Shown here piece after piece: positions 1 to 10,261 of a DNA stretch of 64,000 nt. The first letter of the stretch is position 1; the number at the start of each line of letters is the position of its first letter. Under the pieces are notes generated by a model. That model did no database searches and was not told the origin of the DNA. It saw only the letters and a program-made list of their open reading frames with translations. Source of the DNA: Tretioscincus oriximinensis (lineage: Eukaryota; Chordata; Lepidosauria; Squamata; Gymnophthalmidae); the NCBI GenBank assembly GCA_022410635.1, contig JAJVDF010000002.1, positions 737,176-801,175 of the forward strand, read 5' to 3'. A program made the position numbers and the translations under genes.

Positions 1-6
1 GCTTTA

Positions 7-333
7 TCAATAAGATGAAGAGCTCTTTGATTGCAACTTTTTGGTATCTTCTGCCTGGAGAAGACGTGATGACATAAACGACTGCAAGAGTTCTCGGTCT
101 CTGACATGAAAAAATTTTCGCCACCGAGGCTGTGAGGTTCTTGCTTGTATGCTATATTTCCCCAATACAGGTACCAATGGCTGCGCAACAGCTCTGTGAA
201 AATTAAGAAGATTAAACATCATCATGTAGATATTTTTATTAGAAAAAGCTTTGTCATGTAGCAGCTTTTTAGCAGCCTGCATTTCAGAAAATGGTCGCAT
301 TAAAAAATTCCCTTTGAAGTACCAAATATACAT
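7..333 (-). CDS. Open frame, possible exon of the leftward gene; product unknown
   Basis: A minus-strand frame of about 108 codons runs from an ATG at 333 to a TGA at about 7, with a second in-frame ATG at 300. The product is basic and lysine/arginine-rich toward its C-terminus, with no signal peptide, membrane segment or zinc motif that I can see. It lies downstream of three minus-strand splice donors leaving the CpG island, so it could be a second or terminal exon. The sequence upstream of the frame lacks a clear polypyrimidine tract, so an acceptor is not obvious. I do not recognise the protein. A chance frame or old transposon fragment is the alternative. Confidence 0.3.
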   Translation of the reverse strand: MYIWYFKGNFLMRPFSEMQAAKKLLHDKAFSNKNIYMMMFNLLNFHRAVAQPLVPVLGKYSIQARTSQPRWRKFFHVRDRELLQSFMSSRLLQAEDTKKLQSKSSSSY

Positions 334-1004
334 TACTGTATTGTGTGTATTGCTTCCAAGTTGGAATGATCCCTCAAATCTTTGTGCCTTTTAATAGTAG
401 CTAACAAGTCCACTTTTTAAAAAATCCTACTTAAAATCAACATATCAACACAACTGCAACAAGAGCAAGATTAATTTGGTTAACTAAATCGTCATGAAAC
501 TCGATGCATCTGCATATTATGTGGCAAAGCATCCGTAACTTGCCACATACTACTGCAGCTTCTCTAAAGCACACCAGCAGGTTAATACTTCCAAGTCAGA
601 GCAGTTAATTTTTAATAGGCATTGTAAGACTTACTAGAAGCAGTTCAAATGGAAAGTTACGTCGCATGCAAGAAAGTTACCATATTATTGAACAAATAAT
701 GAGTAGCAAGACTGAAAAAGAAACAAGGTACCACAAACAAAAGGGAAATTATCCTCGAAGCATGAAATGAAGATTTAAAAAGTATTTTGTTGAAACGTTT
801 TGTTNTGCAGCTCTCTACTCATAAAGCTCAAAATTTCAGGCAATATACTCTATAATTCATTCTATCAGAGAACAAGGCTATTTTCCTGCCACCCCCATAG
901 CACAATTTTTTCCCCAAAGGATACAACAAACCATGGACGCCATGTTACATAGACTAGATGATTAACGACGCTGGGAACGAAAAACAAACGCCTGCTAGTT
1001 TTAC
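334..1004. other. AT-rich stretch, probable intron, no feature seen
   Basis: This sequence contains no recognisable repeat or convincing coding frame. If the donors at 1004, 1919 and 2581 are used, it is intronic on the minus strand. Confidence 0.4.
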
Positions 1005-1152
1005 CTGGCAATCCAAGCCATTCACAGACCACGAGGCGGCCGTTGACCAACCTCACTTCCTCTCCGTCGCGTTTTAATTCCTCCCCCCTTCCTTCCAAAT
1101 TCCAACCCGGGGCCGCCGGCCGGAATGACTCAGAAATGCAGCAATTACGCAT
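1005..1152 (-). other. Possible alternative first exon of the leftward gene
   Basis: On the minus strand an ATG at 1152 opens a frame that reaches CCAG|GTAAAA, with exon end at 1005 and donor at 1004-999. This would encode about 49 residues, acidic and basic mixed, with no motif I recognise. It sits at the left margin of the CpG island. Whether the ATG is used cannot be told from sequence alone; the segment may equally be 5' untranslated. Confidence 0.3.
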
Positions 1153-1919
1153 TGAGGCTCAAAAGAGGCGGCGGCAGCCCCATCCGCGCAAGCGCNGCAG
1201 CCCTTCCCCTCTTTCCCCTTCTAATTCAACGTCACTTCTGGAACCGAAGCCCCGATCTCCCCTCCCTCCCGCTGCGGGTTTCGGAACTGCGCCACAAAAC
1301 GCGCAGGCGCGCGCCAACCCCCCCCTCCTCCTTCCCGTTTTCACTTCTCCCCCCCCCCCCCGGGAGGGACGGCGGCGCCCCTCCTCCCCTTTCTCTTCTT
1401 TTGCTCTAGCAGCAGCCGCCGCCGCATCACGAGGCGCAAGGCGCGCGAGAAGGCAGGCAGCCGCCATCTTGTCCAGTTCCACGACGAGGAGCCTACGCGG
1501 GGGGGCGGGGGGGGGCAGCNCGTGCGCGCGCGCCCAAATACAGCACGAGCCACATAAGGCGGCGCGCGCGACGGGCTTCCTCCTCCTCCTCCTCTCCCTC
1601 CGCCGCTTGGGTGGGGAAAGCGTTCCAAGAGCCCCCCGGCCGTTGCGGCCGACACTGAAAGAGAATCCCGAGGGACGCCGAAGGCCTCCCTCCCCCCCCT
1701 CAGCCGCCGACCGAAGGGGACCGCCTGGCCACCGCTGTCGCCTGACGCCGCGGCCTCGGGAAGGCGGAGGGCGAAAGGAAAGGCGNCGGCATAGCGCCCT
1801 CCCCTGCGGAGGGCTCTTCGGGCGGGGGCGCCGCACAATTTCGGGCGCCTCCGTTCTCTTCCCCCGCCCTCCTCCTAGAGCCCCCCGCGATACCCCGCCC
1901 CACCCAGCCGCCCGCTTAC

Positions 1920-1941
1920 CGTTTTCGTCCAATACAGACAT
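1920..1941 (-). other. Possible coding end of an alternative first exon (MSVLDEN)
   Basis: On the minus strand an ATG at 1941 is followed by seven codons (MSVLDEN) and then AACG|GTAAGC, a good splice donor with the last exon base at 1920. The frame upstream of the ATG is open but has no other ATG. The base at -3 is T, so the initiation context is weak. The exon 5' end is not defined. I do not recognise a protein family from seven residues. Confidence 0.4.
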
Positions 1942-2581
1942 AAACCCAACGCTGCTCGCCCGGGGCTGTGACGAAGCCGAATCGGTGTGAGGAGAAACGG
2001 CGATGGCGGATCCCCGAGCGCCCACAGGCCGGCGGCGGCTTCTTCGACGAGGGGCGGCGGGCGGGCGGCGTTCGTTAGCTCTTGCGTGCGCCTTCGTCTT
2101 CCTCCTTCCTCCCTCCTTCCGTCGCCGCTCTGCTCAATCCCGCTGGTCGAAGGCGGAGGAGGAGGCGGGCGCCGCAACCGCCAGGAGAGGGGAGGGGGGT
2201 CCGAGCGTCCTGAGGCGGGCGGGATCAGCAGCAGCGGGAGCAGCCGGGCCAGTTACTCTGCTGGGAGGAAAATACAATCAGCTGAGGCGGCAGCAGCATT
2301 GTTAGATTGGCGCGGAGGAGGGGGGAGGAGGAGGGGGGTGAATCGGCGCGCAGGCGTGGAACGAGGCCCGCCGCGGAGGGGAGGAGGCGGGAGCGCGCGC
2401 GCGCTCACGCACAACTAAAAAAACAGCCGTGGTGACAGCGGCGGCATCCGTGTCACAAGTTGTTTATATTAGGGGGGGGGAGGAGGAAGAAGGGGGGAAA
2501 GGAATGGCGGCGGGCGGCGGCGGCGGGGGAAGAGAGAAACGGCGCACGTAATGGCCGCCGAGCACACACACGACGACTTAC

Positions 2582-2700
2582 CTCTAGAATGTTCTCGCTC
2601 CGACTGAACAACGCCGTCGTCGCGCGCGTCGTCGCCAAGGTTGGGATCAATCAGCAGCCGGCTCGGGTGGTCACACCTACACTGGCCTGGGATTGGTTCA
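2582..2700 (-). other. Probable noncoding first exon of the leftward gene
   Basis: The minus strand reads CTAGAG|GTAAGT with the last exon base at 2582, matching the vertebrate donor consensus exactly. Upstream within the presumed exon no ATG opens a frame into the donor, so this would be a 5' untranslated exon. Inverted CCAAT boxes at 2692-2696 and 2723-2727 are correctly placed just upstream for a minus-strand start near 2650-2690. The exact transcription start is inferred. Confidence 0.5.
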
Positions 2701-2727
2701 GCCCTTGACACCGAGGCAGTTTATTGG
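2692..2727 (-). promoter_or_regulatory. Pair of inverted CCAAT boxes (NF-Y type)
   Basis: ATTGG occurs at 2692-2696 and 2723-2727, each as GATTGGT/TATTGGT. Read on the minus strand these are two CCAAT boxes 31 bp apart, about three helical turns, a common NF-Y spacing, just upstream of the presumed first exon. Confidence 0.5.
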
Positions 2728-2858
2728 TTGTCAGCCGCTGTCGCTCAAGNAGCTCGAGGGACTCCTTTCTTCTCCCTCCTCTTTTTGCCCCCGCCCTGCC
2801 TGAAGAAGAAGTACCAGCGCCCAGAAAAAGGACATCGCGTTGAAGACGAGCCGGAGAG

Positions 2859-2868
2859 TCTCGCGAGA
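2859..2868. promoter_or_regulatory. TCTCGCGAGA palindromic promoter element
   Basis: The exact 10-bp palindrome TCTCGCGAGA lies at the right shoulder of the CpG island. In mammals this motif is enriched in CpG-island promoters and is bound by BANP, and it was earlier linked to ZBTB33. Its presence supports an active promoter. It is palindromic, so it gives no direction. Confidence 0.6.
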
Positions 2869-2934
2869 GTTAAGTGGAAGAGAAGGATGAGTCAGTCAGA
2901 GGGAACCAGATCATCTGTTTCTATTCTCCTCTGT

Positions 2935-3048
2935 GGCGGTCTCAATTGTCTTTTGTATAATTGTTGGCCCGTGTTTATTTTTGTTTCTCGTTTATGTTTT
3001 GTTCTCTTGTGGAAACTTAATAAAAACATTAACAAATAAATAAATTGC
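2935..3048 (+). repeat. L1-like 3' end fragment (tentative)
   Basis: A T-rich run with repeated TTTGTTT-like words ends in CTTAATAAAAACATTAACAAATAAATAAAT. This resembles the 3' tail of a LINE with its polyadenylation signal. No coding part is present, so the assignment is weak. Confidence 0.25.
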
Positions 3049-3360
3049 CTTTTGAACCGCAGGGAAGGAGTCAAGGCGGCCCCCTCTTACCATATTGTTT
3101 CCTTGCTCCTGAAAGTTACAATAATCAACATTAAAAGCCTAATTTCCAACACATCACATTAATGTATTGTGCGTTTGGGGGAGCAGCTTTTGGAAGCAAA
3201 TGTTTTTTAATTTTTTTCAAATTTTTAATTTGCAGTATTTTTTTTTTAAAGGTAACGGTTGTGCTGATACGTGTATATTTGAAACAAAAATCGGATATAT
3301 GTGCATCTACTCTTGGGGTAGAACAGTAAAGGAAAGCTTTCCAGTCATCCCCAAACCTTC
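3049..3360. other. No recognisable feature
   Basis: AT-rich sequence between the promoter region and the first SINE. Nothing can be supported. Confidence 0.4.
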
Positions 3361-3674
3361 AGGCACGGATAGCTCAGTCGCTTAGGAATTCGTCTCTCGC
3401 CTGGGAGATGGGGTTTCGAAGCCCTGTGTGGGATGTGGGGAGGGTTGAGCACCTTCCACTAGCCTGTAGCTCTAGCCAACCCAGCTATTCGAAAGCATGA
3501 ATTGCAAGAAATTGCAACTGACTGCAAGTAGATACATGGGAACCACCCTAGCCTGGTGGGGAAGATAGAATGTGAGCCTTCGGGCAAAATATATCCTTGT
3601 AAGCCGCTTTGAGTCCCTTTGAAAGGTGAGAAAAGCGGGATATAAGAACCGAGTTCTTCTTCTTCTTCTTCTTT
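3361..3674 (+). repeat. Full-length tRNA-headed SINE
   Basis: The 5' head has an A-box-like TAGCTCAGTCG (3370-3380) and a B-box-like GGTTTCGAAGCC (3412-3423), spaced as in a tRNA promoter. A unique body follows (GAGCACCTTCCACTAGCC and GCTATTCGAAAGCATG motifs), then a 3' part with GTAAGCCGCTTTGAGTCCC and GGATATAAGAACC, and a (TTC)n tail. It is the most complete of at least ten copies in the window. The 3' part resembles ends shared with squamate LINEs, which would supply the machinery; that is inference. Confidence 0.85.
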
Positions 3675-3750
3675 TGCTTTTCTTACTTTAGGATGGCTTC
3701 AAAACACTTTCTCCTGATATAAATAGGTTCCCACCCCAGCCATCTCCCTA

Positions 3751-4003
3751 GAATAATAATAATCTGGTTTCTATACCCCGCTTTCCCACCCAAAAGGACT
3801 CAGAACAGCATACAAGGTTAATTTTTGCCCAAAGGCTTGCATCTATTTTATCTTCCCCACCAGGTTAATGGTAGTACTCNTTTGTCTAGTTGAAATGTAG
3901 ATTGCAAATCTAATTTTTTTCAAATAGCTGAGAGCGCTCACCCCTCTCCATGTCCAACACAAGGCCTTGCAACCAGATCTCTCAGTAGAAAGACCGGCTC
4001 TTA
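3751..4003 (-). repeat. SINE copy of the same tRNA-headed family, diverged
   Basis: Read on the minus strand it has the SINE body and the 3' end, here with an AAT-type tail at 3751-3762. The tRNA head at about 3965-4003 is degraded and interrupted by the next element. Confidence 0.7.
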
Positions 4004-4702
4004 GCTGTTGGGGTTAGCCATATAGGAATTAATATTGGCAATAATATATCTGATATAAAATATACAAGAATTGACCTTTGCTAGCACAAGAGAGGCCTGG
4101 GTGGAAAATTTTGAAATCTCTGGAAACCCCAGCCCCAGGAGGTAAACAGGAGAGGCCAAATCTCTCTTCCTGTCCTGAGGGCATATCTCATTCAAGGAAC
4201 CCTGCCAGACTAAAGGGATTAATGACACCCATTGTGGCAAAAGGGCATTCATTGTTTTACTAGCCATGCACCTGGGCTAAAACCATTAGCTTGATAGTGG
4301 CAGAAAGANGAAACCCATTAAGCTCTATTTCCTTAGGTGAGTCACAGTATTCCTGGACCTAGAGGGACAAACCAGGATAAACGAAAGCTAAAAGGGTCAA
4401 TCTTGTATCTTCCCACCATACCATATTTGGTATTTCCTGACACAGGCTGCACCTCCTTGGGAGGAGAGTAACGCGTCACACAGGTGTCACAACCTGGGCA
4501 CACCTCCGATCCGCCCTAACCCACGTGTTCTGTACCACCCCTTCTGACATCACGATATTGATCCACGCCTTCTGTTATTGGAGTCAATAAAAGCTTCTGC
4601 ACAGTTGTGTTCTGGAGTGTCTTATGACCCATGAACCTCCTGGATCGCCTCTGAACGTAAGCTATGGTCTCCGTGTGAATCCTTTTTACACGTGTCTATA
4701 TG
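4004..4702 (+). mobile_element. LTR-like segment of an old endogenous retroelement
   Basis: The segment starts with TGTTGGGG directly after the truncated SINE head and ends near TATATGCA. Close to its right end it carries AATAAA (in GTCAATAAAAGC, about 4583) followed by a GT-rich stretch, the arrangement of a retroviral R/U5 region. No TATA box or target duplication is clear. The boundaries are inferred. Confidence 0.4.
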
Positions 4703-4779
4703 CAGTGGATCCAGCTANCTTAGGCAAGCTAAGGAGCCGAATAACGTGGTAAGTGAACCCCCATTACTTACCTTCCAGC

Positions 4780-4932
4780 AGAAAATAAATTCCCATGGGT
4801 GGACAGATTGGCTAAAGAGGCTGCCTCCCTCGCAGGGCTAGTAGAGGAGCAGATGGAGTTGTGGTCCGCAAGGCAGGGCTTTGTGCCGCTTGGGTGGAAG
4901 AGGCAGTGGAGTGATTATTGTGCAACAATTTG
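4780..4932 (+). pseudogene. Decayed pol-like remnant (RNase H end), tentative
   Basis: An open frame of about 50 codons ends at a TGA near 4932. It contains a short stretch resembling the C-terminal part of retroviral RNase H, shortly downstream of the LTR-like segment. No integrase, protease or envelope part is recognisable, so this would be a remnant with most of the provirus deleted. The similarity is short and could be fortuitous. Confidence 0.25.
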
Positions 4933-5159
4933 ATTGCATGATCGTTGTTTATAGCAGGTGAAGGCGTGCGTACGGATACATCCTTAAATTTACTGTACAC
5001 TGAATGTGTCTTCACATTCTGTGATCCAAGCAAATAGCAGGTACACAGCATTTGAACTGCAGGTTAACTGTTCCCCAATCACTCAAAAAGCATTACTGAA
5101 AAGTTGATCACAAAGAATTTTGACAATTATGGTACCTACATCAGGATAATTTTGCCCCA

Positions 5160-5560
5160 CAAATTCACTTGATAAAAAAGCCCATGGTCCTGTTTTTTCT
5201 GATAGCCCATTTTTTCTGATTTCACTTCGAACTACAGTGAAAATTCACTAAAAAGCCTTCTTCAGCCTTCCACTGTTGGAAAATTTTAATTATTGCAAGA
5301 CTTTTTCATTGGCTCTAGGCTCACAGAGAATCCAGGGAATTGTAAGACAAGCATAGTAATGACTTATTGGGCATGCCAAGTAATGAAAATACAAGGCACT
5401 GTAATAGGAAAACAGGAATATTGTTTTGTGGAATATTGAAGGTGAATGGGGAAGTAAGGTAGCAAATGGGTTGTTCCAGATTTAGAGTAAATTTTGGAAT
5501 AAAACAGAATGTGGGGAGGGGGCCTAAGTGTTTGGTAAGGTTCCAATAAAATACAAATGT
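5160..5560 (+). repeat. Unclassified interspersed repeat X, copy 1
   Basis: The words TTGGCTC, CAGAGAATCC, GGGAATTGTA, AGCATAGTAATGACTTAT and GGTGAATGGGGA recur in the same order at 8935-9330 and 35125-36245. This marks an interspersed family with no coding capacity that I can see. The ends are not defined. Confidence 0.5.
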
Positions 5561-6640
5561 CCTTCATACAAGGCTTTCATATCACATGACATGCTGTTGT
5601 CCATTCACAATAAGGGAAGGTAGCAAATCATGACCAAAATGCCTTTATCTATTGTTGTTTGGAAATTCAGTGATAGGAAATCATATGAGGATCTCATATT
5701 TATATGAGATTTTGGGTTATTTTAGCCTTCTGTACAAGGAGGAAATTCCAAATTATGACTCTTTTCCCTCACTTCTAACCTACTCACCACCCGATGTTAT
5801 TCTGGCACCTGCTCCCTGCCCTGTTTCCGGCCTCACCCCTTTTGGGTATATGAGTTCTGGTGGCCCACCCACCACTGAAGTCATTTCCGATTCTGGATTT
5901 GGGTGCCATCTTAGTGATGTGCGGGACTGGAATACATGTGGCCAAAAGAGGGGGGTGGAAACAGAAGAATGGGTGACGTGTTAGAGTGAGTGTTTCTGCA
6001 TTTGATTTTGTACCATCACTGCTTGGAGGGGCCTACAGAAGGGAATAACCTTTCTTCTGTCAAGAGATTCCTGGACATCCCTGCTAGGCATTNTGCTTGA
6101 TCAGATCAGAGTGTCCCTTGCTTTTAGCTATGACCATTTCCAGGAATGCTAGCCCCAAATGCCTTGCCTTCTGAGATGAAATACAAGGTTACCCTTGTAG
6201 GTCAAGCTAATCTGACCCCTGATGAGCTGGTAAATTGTACAGTCATACATTTTAACATTAACAGCTGTTGCCCTTTAATTATAGCAAAAATTAGCTGTCT
6301 GTGGTTTTGTTTGCTTCTCAGTGACTTGCTATTCAGAGGTGTGTAGCGCTTAATCATCCTTATAGAGTTTTCATAGGAACAAGGACTCTATGGTTTTTCA
6401 GATGATGCTGAACTATAGTCTTGCAGCAGTCCCATCGTCGTAAATTGTTCACTGCAGTTGCCAGAGTTTTTGACAATTCAGTCTTATCAGTGTTGGAGAG
6501 TAACTTTCATCTTTCTGTTAGTCATGCAGTATGTGAACTAATATTGTCAATTTCTTTCCAGATTAAGAATATTGATAATTGGACCATGTCAGATGCATAT
6601 TTTTAATCCCACTTCAGCCTTGACGAACTGGACTAAACCA
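5561..6640. other. No recognisable feature
   Basis: Mixed-composition sequence with only short chance frames on both strands. Confidence 0.4.
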
Positions 6641-6644
6641 AGGG

Positions 6645-7310
6645 CGTGGCTACCATGGGGCAAGTGGGGTAATGCCATGCCCCCCCATAAACCAGCTGTT
6701 AACAGGGGCCCAGCAGCCTCAGCTGTTATTTTTATTTAAAAAAAAATCTGGGCTTTATTTGGGCTTTATCCATTGGAGTGGTGGCGGGGCCTGAGGCCAG
6801 GAGTAGCAGTGGTGGATGAAGGCGGTGGCAGGCAGGTTCTGGGTCCTGAACAGGCTCCTCCTCCTCCCCCATTTTGCCTTCTGCTGCTGCTCTGCGGCCT
6901 GCAAGGACTGGCAGGGTAGATGTGGTGGCAAGTGGGAAGAGGACCTTCCCTTCTCCCTTTTGCCCAACCCCTTGGGCTCCTTGCATCACCACTGTCCATT
7001 CCAGCAGGGTCCAGCTAGCACGTGAGGTAGCAGGGGTGGTGGGAGTGGCGGAAAGCATGGGGTGGGCTCTTTCCGGGTGATGGTGGATGGAGGGCCTCTA
7101 TGGGGTGGCAGTGGGAAGAAAGGGCCCTGTGGCAGAGGCAGACAGGGAGGTGGACAGAGTTACGCCACTTCCGGTCCTGTCCCTAAAAGTGACATCACAA
7201 AATTTACATGCATGCTTTGTGTGCAGGAGGAGGGGCCCTATTTATTGTCTGCCCCAGGGCTCCCAAAGGTCTAGAAACGATCTTGGGCTAAACTGGGGGG
7301 GGCTTTGCTG
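6645..7310. repeat. GC-rich unclassified segment, probably repeat-derived
   Basis: GC-rich, G-run-bearing sequence starts with GGGCGTGGC and contains GGGGCCC blocks and a TTTATTTAAAAAAAAA run. It lacks the CpG density of the promoter island. The frames on both strands are low-complexity and unlike known proteins. It looks like an old DNA element or LTR, but no terminal repeats are visible. Confidence 0.3.
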
Positions 7311-8204
7311 GCTTTAGTGAATGCTTCATCTGTGCTCCTAAATTGTACCTGGGTGCAGAAGATATCACAAAAAATGTTCCTGTTGTCTGGAGAAGAATTG
7401 TAATTTTAATAATAGAAGAGAATAGGTACTTAGACATTAACCTATTCCTCCCTTTCATTTACCTGTATATACCATCTTCTCAATGCTGTGATCACATCCT
7501 ATACTTATTCTGTTTTCCAAATGTCCTTTGTTTGGGGATATAACACATCAAAATGTCTCAGGACTAGCCCTTTGTCTTTAGTTTGAATGATCTTGTATTT
7601 GAATTATCCCAACAGTGAGATTGTTTCAAGGCAAGAATTGTGTCTATCTCCCTCCAAAATTGGGTTTCTCCCCAGCATTAGGGCAAGAAGAGTCTGGGGT
7701 AGCCACACAGTGCTTGGCACATGCTCAGAGATCTATGAGTAATGTGCAGAATATGAGTTAAAAAGAAGCGCAGGATCCCAGTAGGCTGTCAGTCTCTGCC
7801 CTGCTTGGCTACAGTGTGATGGACAGCTCATTGAAGCTGGGGACAGTTGATGGGTTCTGATGCCCAGAGCTGAAACGGACAACCCAAGTTGGACTGCCTG
7901 GTAACTTTGTCCACCCATGGCCAACTGTGATCTGGAGACTCCTTCCTTGTAGTTGTCCTACTTCTTACCCTCCCTGCCTGGCACTGAAATACGTTGCTAA
8001 GTATCAACATTTTGGGTGAAAAAGTACGTTTTAGTTTGGCATGGAAAACCACATGATGCAGGCACGTGGCAAAGCTCCAGAGAGAGGCTGCACATTCGCA
8101 TGACAGATCTCTACTACTATGGTAGCGACATCAAGGTGAATCCATTGCATGTGGTCATACATTGTCAGAAATCTACTAGCTAAAATGCCCCATTGTTCCG
8201 GGTT
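7311..8204. other. No recognisable feature
   Basis: No repeat family or coding frame can be supported. An A-rich run follows at 8214-8305. Confidence 0.4.
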
Positions 8205-8367
8205 TTCTTTTTNAAAAAAAATAGAAAAAAAATTCATAAAAATTGAAAGAACTAAATTATTCCAGAAAAAAACATATACAACAAAAAACAAAAACAAGCT
8301 AATAAATGAACAAAACCATTCTTCCCCCTCCCCTCCATGCATCCATCCCATATCTGAACCTNCTCGT

Positions 8368-8520
8368 TCCTTCCGAATGGCGGAGTCACTAAGGAGATAG
8401 TCTTTCATCTGTGAGATTGGGTTTTGAATCCCTGTGTTGGATGTGGGGAAGGGTGAGCACCTTCTACTAGCATGTAGTTCTAGCCAACCCAGCTATTCAA
8501 AAGCAAGAATTGCAAGAAAG
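8368..8520 (+). repeat. SINE copy, 3' truncated
   Basis: A degraded tRNA head (B-box-like GGGTTTTGAATCC) and the body words GAGCACCTTCTACTAGC and AACCCAGCTATTC match the SINE at 3361. The copy ends after the GCAAGAA motif. Confidence 0.7.
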
Positions 8521-8544
8521 CATAAGGCAAGGCATGCTCTGCCT

Positions 8545-8802
8545 TATAGCAGGCATGAAATCCTGCCTCCTGGAAGAGGAGCAGCTATGGCACTCTCCAC
8601 TGGTCTTTCCAGGACCTAGGAAGCTTTTGGAGCGCAGCCAATCTGGTCCTGCTGCCATCAGAAGCCTCGGCCATCCAGCAATTCCCCCTTTGCATCAGGG
8701 AGAATCCAGGATTTTTACTTAAGTGTACTAAACCTGGACAGGACAATATTCTTGTCCCCAAATCTGGGACATTCCCGGCTTTCCAAGACGTATGGCACCC
8801 TA
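8545..8802. mobile_element. Partial nonautonomous hAT-like element
   Basis: The right end GACGTATGGCACCCTA at 8787-8802 matches the ends of the element at 45285-45758. Internal words such as GCATCAGGGA and CCCGGCTTT also match. The left end is not seen. Confidence 0.5.
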
Positions 8803-8934
8803 ATACAAAGGGCTTGTTGAGCTCTTGGAAATTTTAACTAGGGTCTAACCCCANGCACAATTTCTACCAAGTTGGTAACAACATAACCTTCAATCCACCC
8901 CACGAAGTCATGCTTATACAGCAATCCATTCACT

Positions 8935-9330
8935 AAAAAGGTTCGTTGTCGCAGAATAATTAGCCATGTAGTTAGTGCGATTCAATAGCAGACATTTTGT
9001 AAAATCTGAAAGAAAGCTTTGTGGAGACAATCAGTAATGTGAACTTAACAAATCTTGTGAAGTTCATTGGCTCTTGGTTTGCAGAGAATGCTTGGGAATT
9101 GTAGGAAGGTTCCCAGATAATGCTGGGGATTGTAGTAAAGAAGCACAGCAATGCCTTATGCGGCTCATCATGGGATGAGGTTGCTAAGCAATGTGTTAGA
9201 ATAGCGGGGAAGCTTCAAGGTAAGTGGGGGTGGATGAATAATGTGTTTTAAAAGAAATAGCGAGGCAAACCATGTCGTGGGGGAGCTTCCAAAGTTTATG
9301 TTAGAAAAAAAATCTTATGGCTTCTAGTGT
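8935..9330 (+). repeat. Unclassified interspersed repeat X, copy 2
   Basis: It shares ordered words with copies at 5160 and 35125: GGAGACAATCAGTAATGTGAA, TTGGCTCTTGG, GCAGAGAATGCTTGGGAATTG, CACAGCAATGCCTTATG and GGTAAGTGGGG. Confidence 0.5.
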
Positions 9331-10185
9331 GTGTACAGACTGCAAATGCAACAAATCCAAAATGGATAGCCAAAATGGATAACCAATAAAAATAAGGGCA
9401 TTTCTCTTCTGATGTGAACACTTTCCTTTAAAGCTTACATGAAAGCCTTAGAGATTAGATCTTTTTTTTTCCTGCTTCATAGGATCAACTTTGTCACAAA
9501 GCGATATTCANATCATAAATGAAGCATAATAAATGAATTATGTGATGAGCTTTTGCTGCTCAAGTGACTGGACAGCTACCAGCGAATGTGCTATTTATTT
9601 CTACCTGATGCTCTACATTTGGGTATTTTGCTAGAGTGAATGTAATTGGTGCAATTTGTATATCCATAGTTGTTGATAGAGAAGGCCTTAAATGAAATAA
9701 GTATGTTACATCCTGCTGCACCTACCATCCTGGTAGGACTGGGAACTTAAATCAGGCTTATAAAATCCCTGACTGGATGCAGCCTTTGTGTATCAGCCCA
9801 GAGCTAGGAGGTTCGTAGCTCATGACAGGAACTTTTTGTTATGGACAAGTATATAATCCTGTTCATGATAAAGTGGCCAAAAGGTGATTTGCTGCTGGTA
9901 TATAGTGATGTTTGCAAACAAAATTTTTGTTTTCGATTTGCTATCAAAGTAAACATCTGTTAGGCTTGATAGTAGATAAAAGAACTTGCTTTCTGTTGGA
10001 ATAAGCCCCTTTCCAATGTTAAACACAAGGAATATGAAGTGTTCAATCAACAGTTCACATTCATAACCACTGAGGTTGGGTTAGCTTAATAATGGCTTTT
10101 TTGGTTTTCTGTGAATTTGTTCAAATGAATTTGCAAATGTGAACCAGATTTTTCAAATCTCTAGTTGCTCATGAGTTAACATCCT
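9331..10185. other. No recognisable feature
   Basis: AT-rich sequence with no supported gene or repeat. Confidence 0.4.
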
Positions 10186-10188
10186 ATA

Positions 10189-10260
10189 CAATAAAGTGCA
10201 AATGAGCCGGCAGACTGTGACATCATTTTGCGTACGGTCCTCGCTGTGTGCGCAGTTGCC
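10189..10260 (+). mobile_element. Possible Helitron 5' terminus
   Basis: TCCTATACAATAAAGTGCAA at 10189 resembles the TCCTATAnAATAAA start of some vertebrate Helitrons, followed by a CpG-bearing stretch. No 3' hairpin or CTRR end is seen because an L2 fragment follows at once. Confidence 0.2.
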
Positions 10261-10261
10261 G

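Larger units (their letters stand above)
1040..2720. promoter_or_regulatory. CpG island promoter region
   Basis: The segment is very GC-rich and dense in CpG, in sharp contrast to the AT-rich remainder of the window. It holds GC-box-like G-runs (around 1498-1518) and long purine or pyrimidine runs, and gives many long open frames on both strands, as unbiased GC-rich sequence does. CpG islands of this size mark vertebrate promoters. Minus-strand splice donors at 1919 and 2581 lie inside it, and two inverted CCAAT boxes lie at its right edge, so the best-supported transcription runs leftwards. Confidence 0.85.

Noticed and set aside
1043..2418. Long open frames on both strands in the CpG island (up to about 315 codons)
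   Set aside because: GC-rich sequence has few stops. The frames are low-complexity, rich in arginine, proline and glycine, overlap on both strands and cross N calls; no family motif is visible.
2588..2708. Plus-strand first exon starting MFSLRLNN with a donor at GTTGGG
   Set aside because: GTTGGG is a poor donor, and the opposite strand has a perfect GTAAGT donor in the same place.
3370..3424. tRNA gene
   Set aside because: A- and B-box-like words are present but the segment does not close into a cloverleaf with an acceptor stem and is followed by a SINE body and tail.
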